Positions 42,163 to 43,609 of a DNA stretch of 43,609 nt are shown here, one piece after another. This DNA comes from Candidatus Fibrimonas termitidis (GTDB lineage: Bacteria; Fibrobacterota; Fibrobacteria; Fibrobacterales; Fibrobacteraceae), in NCBI GenBank assembly GCA_001462245.1, contig LIUG01000149.1, positions 468-44,076 of the forward strand, given 5' to 3'. Under the pieces are notes generated by a model, which saw only the letters and a program-made list of their open reading frames with translations, was not told where the DNA came from and did not search any database. Position 1 is the first letter of the stretch. Every line of letters begins with the position of its first letter. Made by a program: the position numbers and the translations under genes.

Positions 42163-43260
42163 ATGGCAAAGTTTGAAATTTTTATCTCGTATAGGCGTAA
42201 AGGGGGGTTTGATACAGCTAAATTGCTTTACGACAGGCTGAGGCTTGATGGGTATTCCATTTCTTTTGATATAGATACTTTGGAAAAAGGGAATTTTGAC
42301 GATGAATTGGAAAGCAGGGTAAAAGAATGCAAGGATTTTTTATTAGTATTGAGTCCGGGAATTTTCGATAGGTTTTTTGATTCTGAATACGACCCTAAGG
42401 ATGACTGGGTTAGACGAGAAATATCCTGTGCGCTTGAGGAAAATAAAAACATAATTCCGCTTTTTCTCGATGGATTTGATTTCCCTAAGCAACCCTTGCC
42501 CCAAGACGTTAAAGACATAACCAGAAAAAACGGCATAGACCTTAACCCCAAGCATTTTGAGTCTGCATATGCAGGTTTAAAGCGAAAATTTTTGATTTCA
42601 CAGCCGCGCTGGACAACCAAGCATAAAAAGAAAATTATTGCAGCCTTTTCTTTGGCGTTTTTAGCAATTGCCGCTTGTTTATCTTTTGTAATAAATAAAA
42701 ATATATCCGATAGGGAAGAAGGATTTAGACGAGTAACCGATTCTATAGCCGTAGAAAAGCAAAGAATAGCCGATTCTATAGCCACAGAGAAGCAGCGAAT
42801 AATAGATTCCATAACAATGATAAAGAAACCCGTAACGGAACCGGCACCACCGGCACCATCGCCATCACCGAAACCATCGAAACCACAGCCTGTGAGTCCC
42901 GTAACAAGCAAATCTTTTCATTGCGCAAGCTCCGGTGATAAGCTTGTTAATATAATTTGTGAAAAATTAGCTCCTGCCGGGGTTAAAAAAACAGAATGTT
43001 CCGGCAACGGCGTAAAAATAAATGTAATCCCCAAAAAGGCAGGTTGCAGACAAGATCAGTTGGGTAAAGTGACTTGCTCTTATTCCCCGAAATTAAAATT
43101 CACGGATTGCAATGGAGCTTCGGTATCTCCTGATTTGGAAAGATCCAAAATAGAATCGGAAGGAACTGATGAGAATAAAGTAAAGAAAGAAATAGAAAAA
43201 ATGTTAGAAGAAGCTAATTTTAGCCAATGGGTTTCAAAAATAAAAAGCATGCAAAAATAA
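42163..43260 (+). CDS. Membrane-anchored TIR-domain protein
   Basis: 365 residues. Residues 1-~140 form a TIR domain: FEIFISYRRKGG (5-16), SFDIDTLEKGNFDDELES, FLLVLSPG, and DWVRREISCAL with W82 and E86, the position of the catalytic glutamate in NADase TIRs. A transmembrane helix covers ~158-177 (IIAAFSLAFLAIAACLSFVI). Outside it are three copies of an 11-residue unit (DSIAVEKQRIA type), a Pro-rich stretch (PAPPAPSPSPKPSKPQP), and a Cys-containing C-terminal domain of unknown fold (residues ~250-365). The TIR is predicted cytoplasmic. Possibly an antiphage or stress NADase; partners are not identified. TATATT is near 42138. Confidence 0.75.
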   Translation: MAKFEIFISYRRKGGFDTAKLLYDRLRLDGYSISFDIDTLEKGNFDDELESRVKECKDFLLVLSPGIFDRFFDSEYDPKDDWVRREISCALEENKNIIPLFLDGFDFPKQPLPQDVKDITRKNGIDLNPKHFESAYAGLKRKFLISQPRWTTKHKKKIIAAFSLAFLAIAACLSFVINKNISDREEGFRRVTDSIAVEKQRIADSIATEKQRIIDSITMIKKPVTEPAPPAPSPSPKPSKPQPVSPVTSKSFHCASSGDKLVNIICEKLAPAGVKKTECSGNGVKINVIPKKAGCRQDQLGKVTCSYSPKLKFTDCNGASVSPDLERSKIESEGTDENKVKKEIEKMLEEANFSQWVSKIKSMQK

Positions 43261-43281
43261 AAGGATTTTTGCTCAACAATT

Positions 43282-43609
43282 CTACCCTCCAAACACCTCC
43301 AAAAACGGAAGCACATTCCCCATAGGATTATGCTCCTTCTCACTATTGTGATCCTCAAATATCGCAAAAACTATATTCCGGAAAAATCCAAAAAACTCAT
43401 CTTCCGAAAAAACTTCTTTAAACAATTCCGCAACATGATTCGGAGGATTTGCGAATGCTCCACAACCAAACGCACTCAATACCAAACTGTCATGATTATA
43501 TTTCCCCGCTATCCTCAGAATCGTTCTGATTTTTTCTTTAGCCGGCTCAATCAATGAATCAACGATATAATATAAATTGTTCCTCTTTATCAACTCCGGC
43601 CTATTTATT
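43282..43609 (-). CDS. PARG-like macro-domain protein (TIGR02452 type), C-terminal part (5' end outside window)
   Basis: The frame is open to the window end, so only the last ~109 residues are present. DSLVLSAFGCGAFANPPNHVA followed by FKEVF and NIVFAIFED is the C-terminal pattern of the microbial poly(ADP-ribose) glycohydrolase-like family. These enzymes hydrolyse ADP-ribose linkages. It lies tail-to-tail with the TIR gene, 21 nt apart. Confidence 0.75.
   Translation of the reverse strand, partial: INRPELIKRNNLYYIVDSLIEPAKEKIRTILRIAGKYNHDSLVLSAFGCGAFANPPNHVAELFKEVFSEDEFFGFFRNIVFAIFEDHNSEKEHNPMGNVLPFLEVFGG

Noticed and set aside
42163-43609. TIR plus macro-domain genes as a Thoeris defence system.
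   Set aside because: The second gene is convergent and PARG-like, with no ThsA-type effector seen; calling a known system would go beyond the evidence.

Overview
This window looks like a chromosomal segment of a Gram-negative anaerobe of the Fibrobacterota, possibly a gut lineage. The reasons are a secreted protein ending in a Fibrobacter-succinogenes-type major paralogous domain, several outer-membrane barrel proteins and SsuA/TauA-type lipoproteins, a C-terminal sorting-tail-like end on a secreted protease, an anaerobic CO-dehydrogenase (CooS) homologue, and promoters of the form TTGACA-N16/17-TATATT. The phylum call is inference. No tRNA, rRNA, CRISPR array, insertion sequence or integrase gene was seen.

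Layout. 1-4745: end of an AAA-ATPase-like/PD-(D/E)XK protein, an EAL signalling protein, a glycosyltransferase-like protein and ispH. 4746-7794: a repeat-rich secreted FISUMP protein preceded by a tiny conserved ORF. 7795-10228: an AT-rich accessory patch with a PD-(D/E)XK-like gene, a VbhA-like antitoxin followed by a stump of its Fic toxin, a phage-type protein framed by a 20-bp direct repeat, and a DUF1016 stump. 10229-17693: an RNase D/5-FCL fusion, parC, two DUF5683-like proteins and two oligopeptide-type ABC ATPases. 17672-19952: a beta-helix lipoprotein, a possible small membrane protein and a methyltransferase. 20018-36979: three sulfur-linked operons, interrupted by an outer-membrane protein gene and ribF. 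37038-43609: a C10 peptidase, bioA, a GluQRS-like enzyme, a TIR-domain membrane protein and a partial PARG-like macro-domain protein.

The main discovery is a family of three cysteine-rich leader peptides (20058-20126 +, 25782-25865 +, 36882-36962 -). Each starts exactly 11 nt after the -10 box of a strong promoter, so each mRNA should be leaderless or nearly so. Each ends in Leu followed by three or four Cys codons and a stop. They precede (A) an HD-GYP response regulator, a CooS-like protein and an SsuA/TauA-type ABC transporter; (B) a porin, two substrate-binding lipoproteins, permease, ATPase and cysteine synthase CysK; and (C) CysA-like ATPase, AprA-like and AprB-like APS reductase subunits. 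This has the form of a cysteine-sensing attenuation regulon. It also pulls a CooS-like enzyme, with one predicted C-cluster cysteine replaced by aspartate, and a c-di-GMP-type phosphodiesterase into sulfur nutrition. A second, unrelated leader-ORF family (4804-4866 + and 40036-40095 -), starting with three Met codons 7 nt after the -10 box, precedes the two large secreted proteins.
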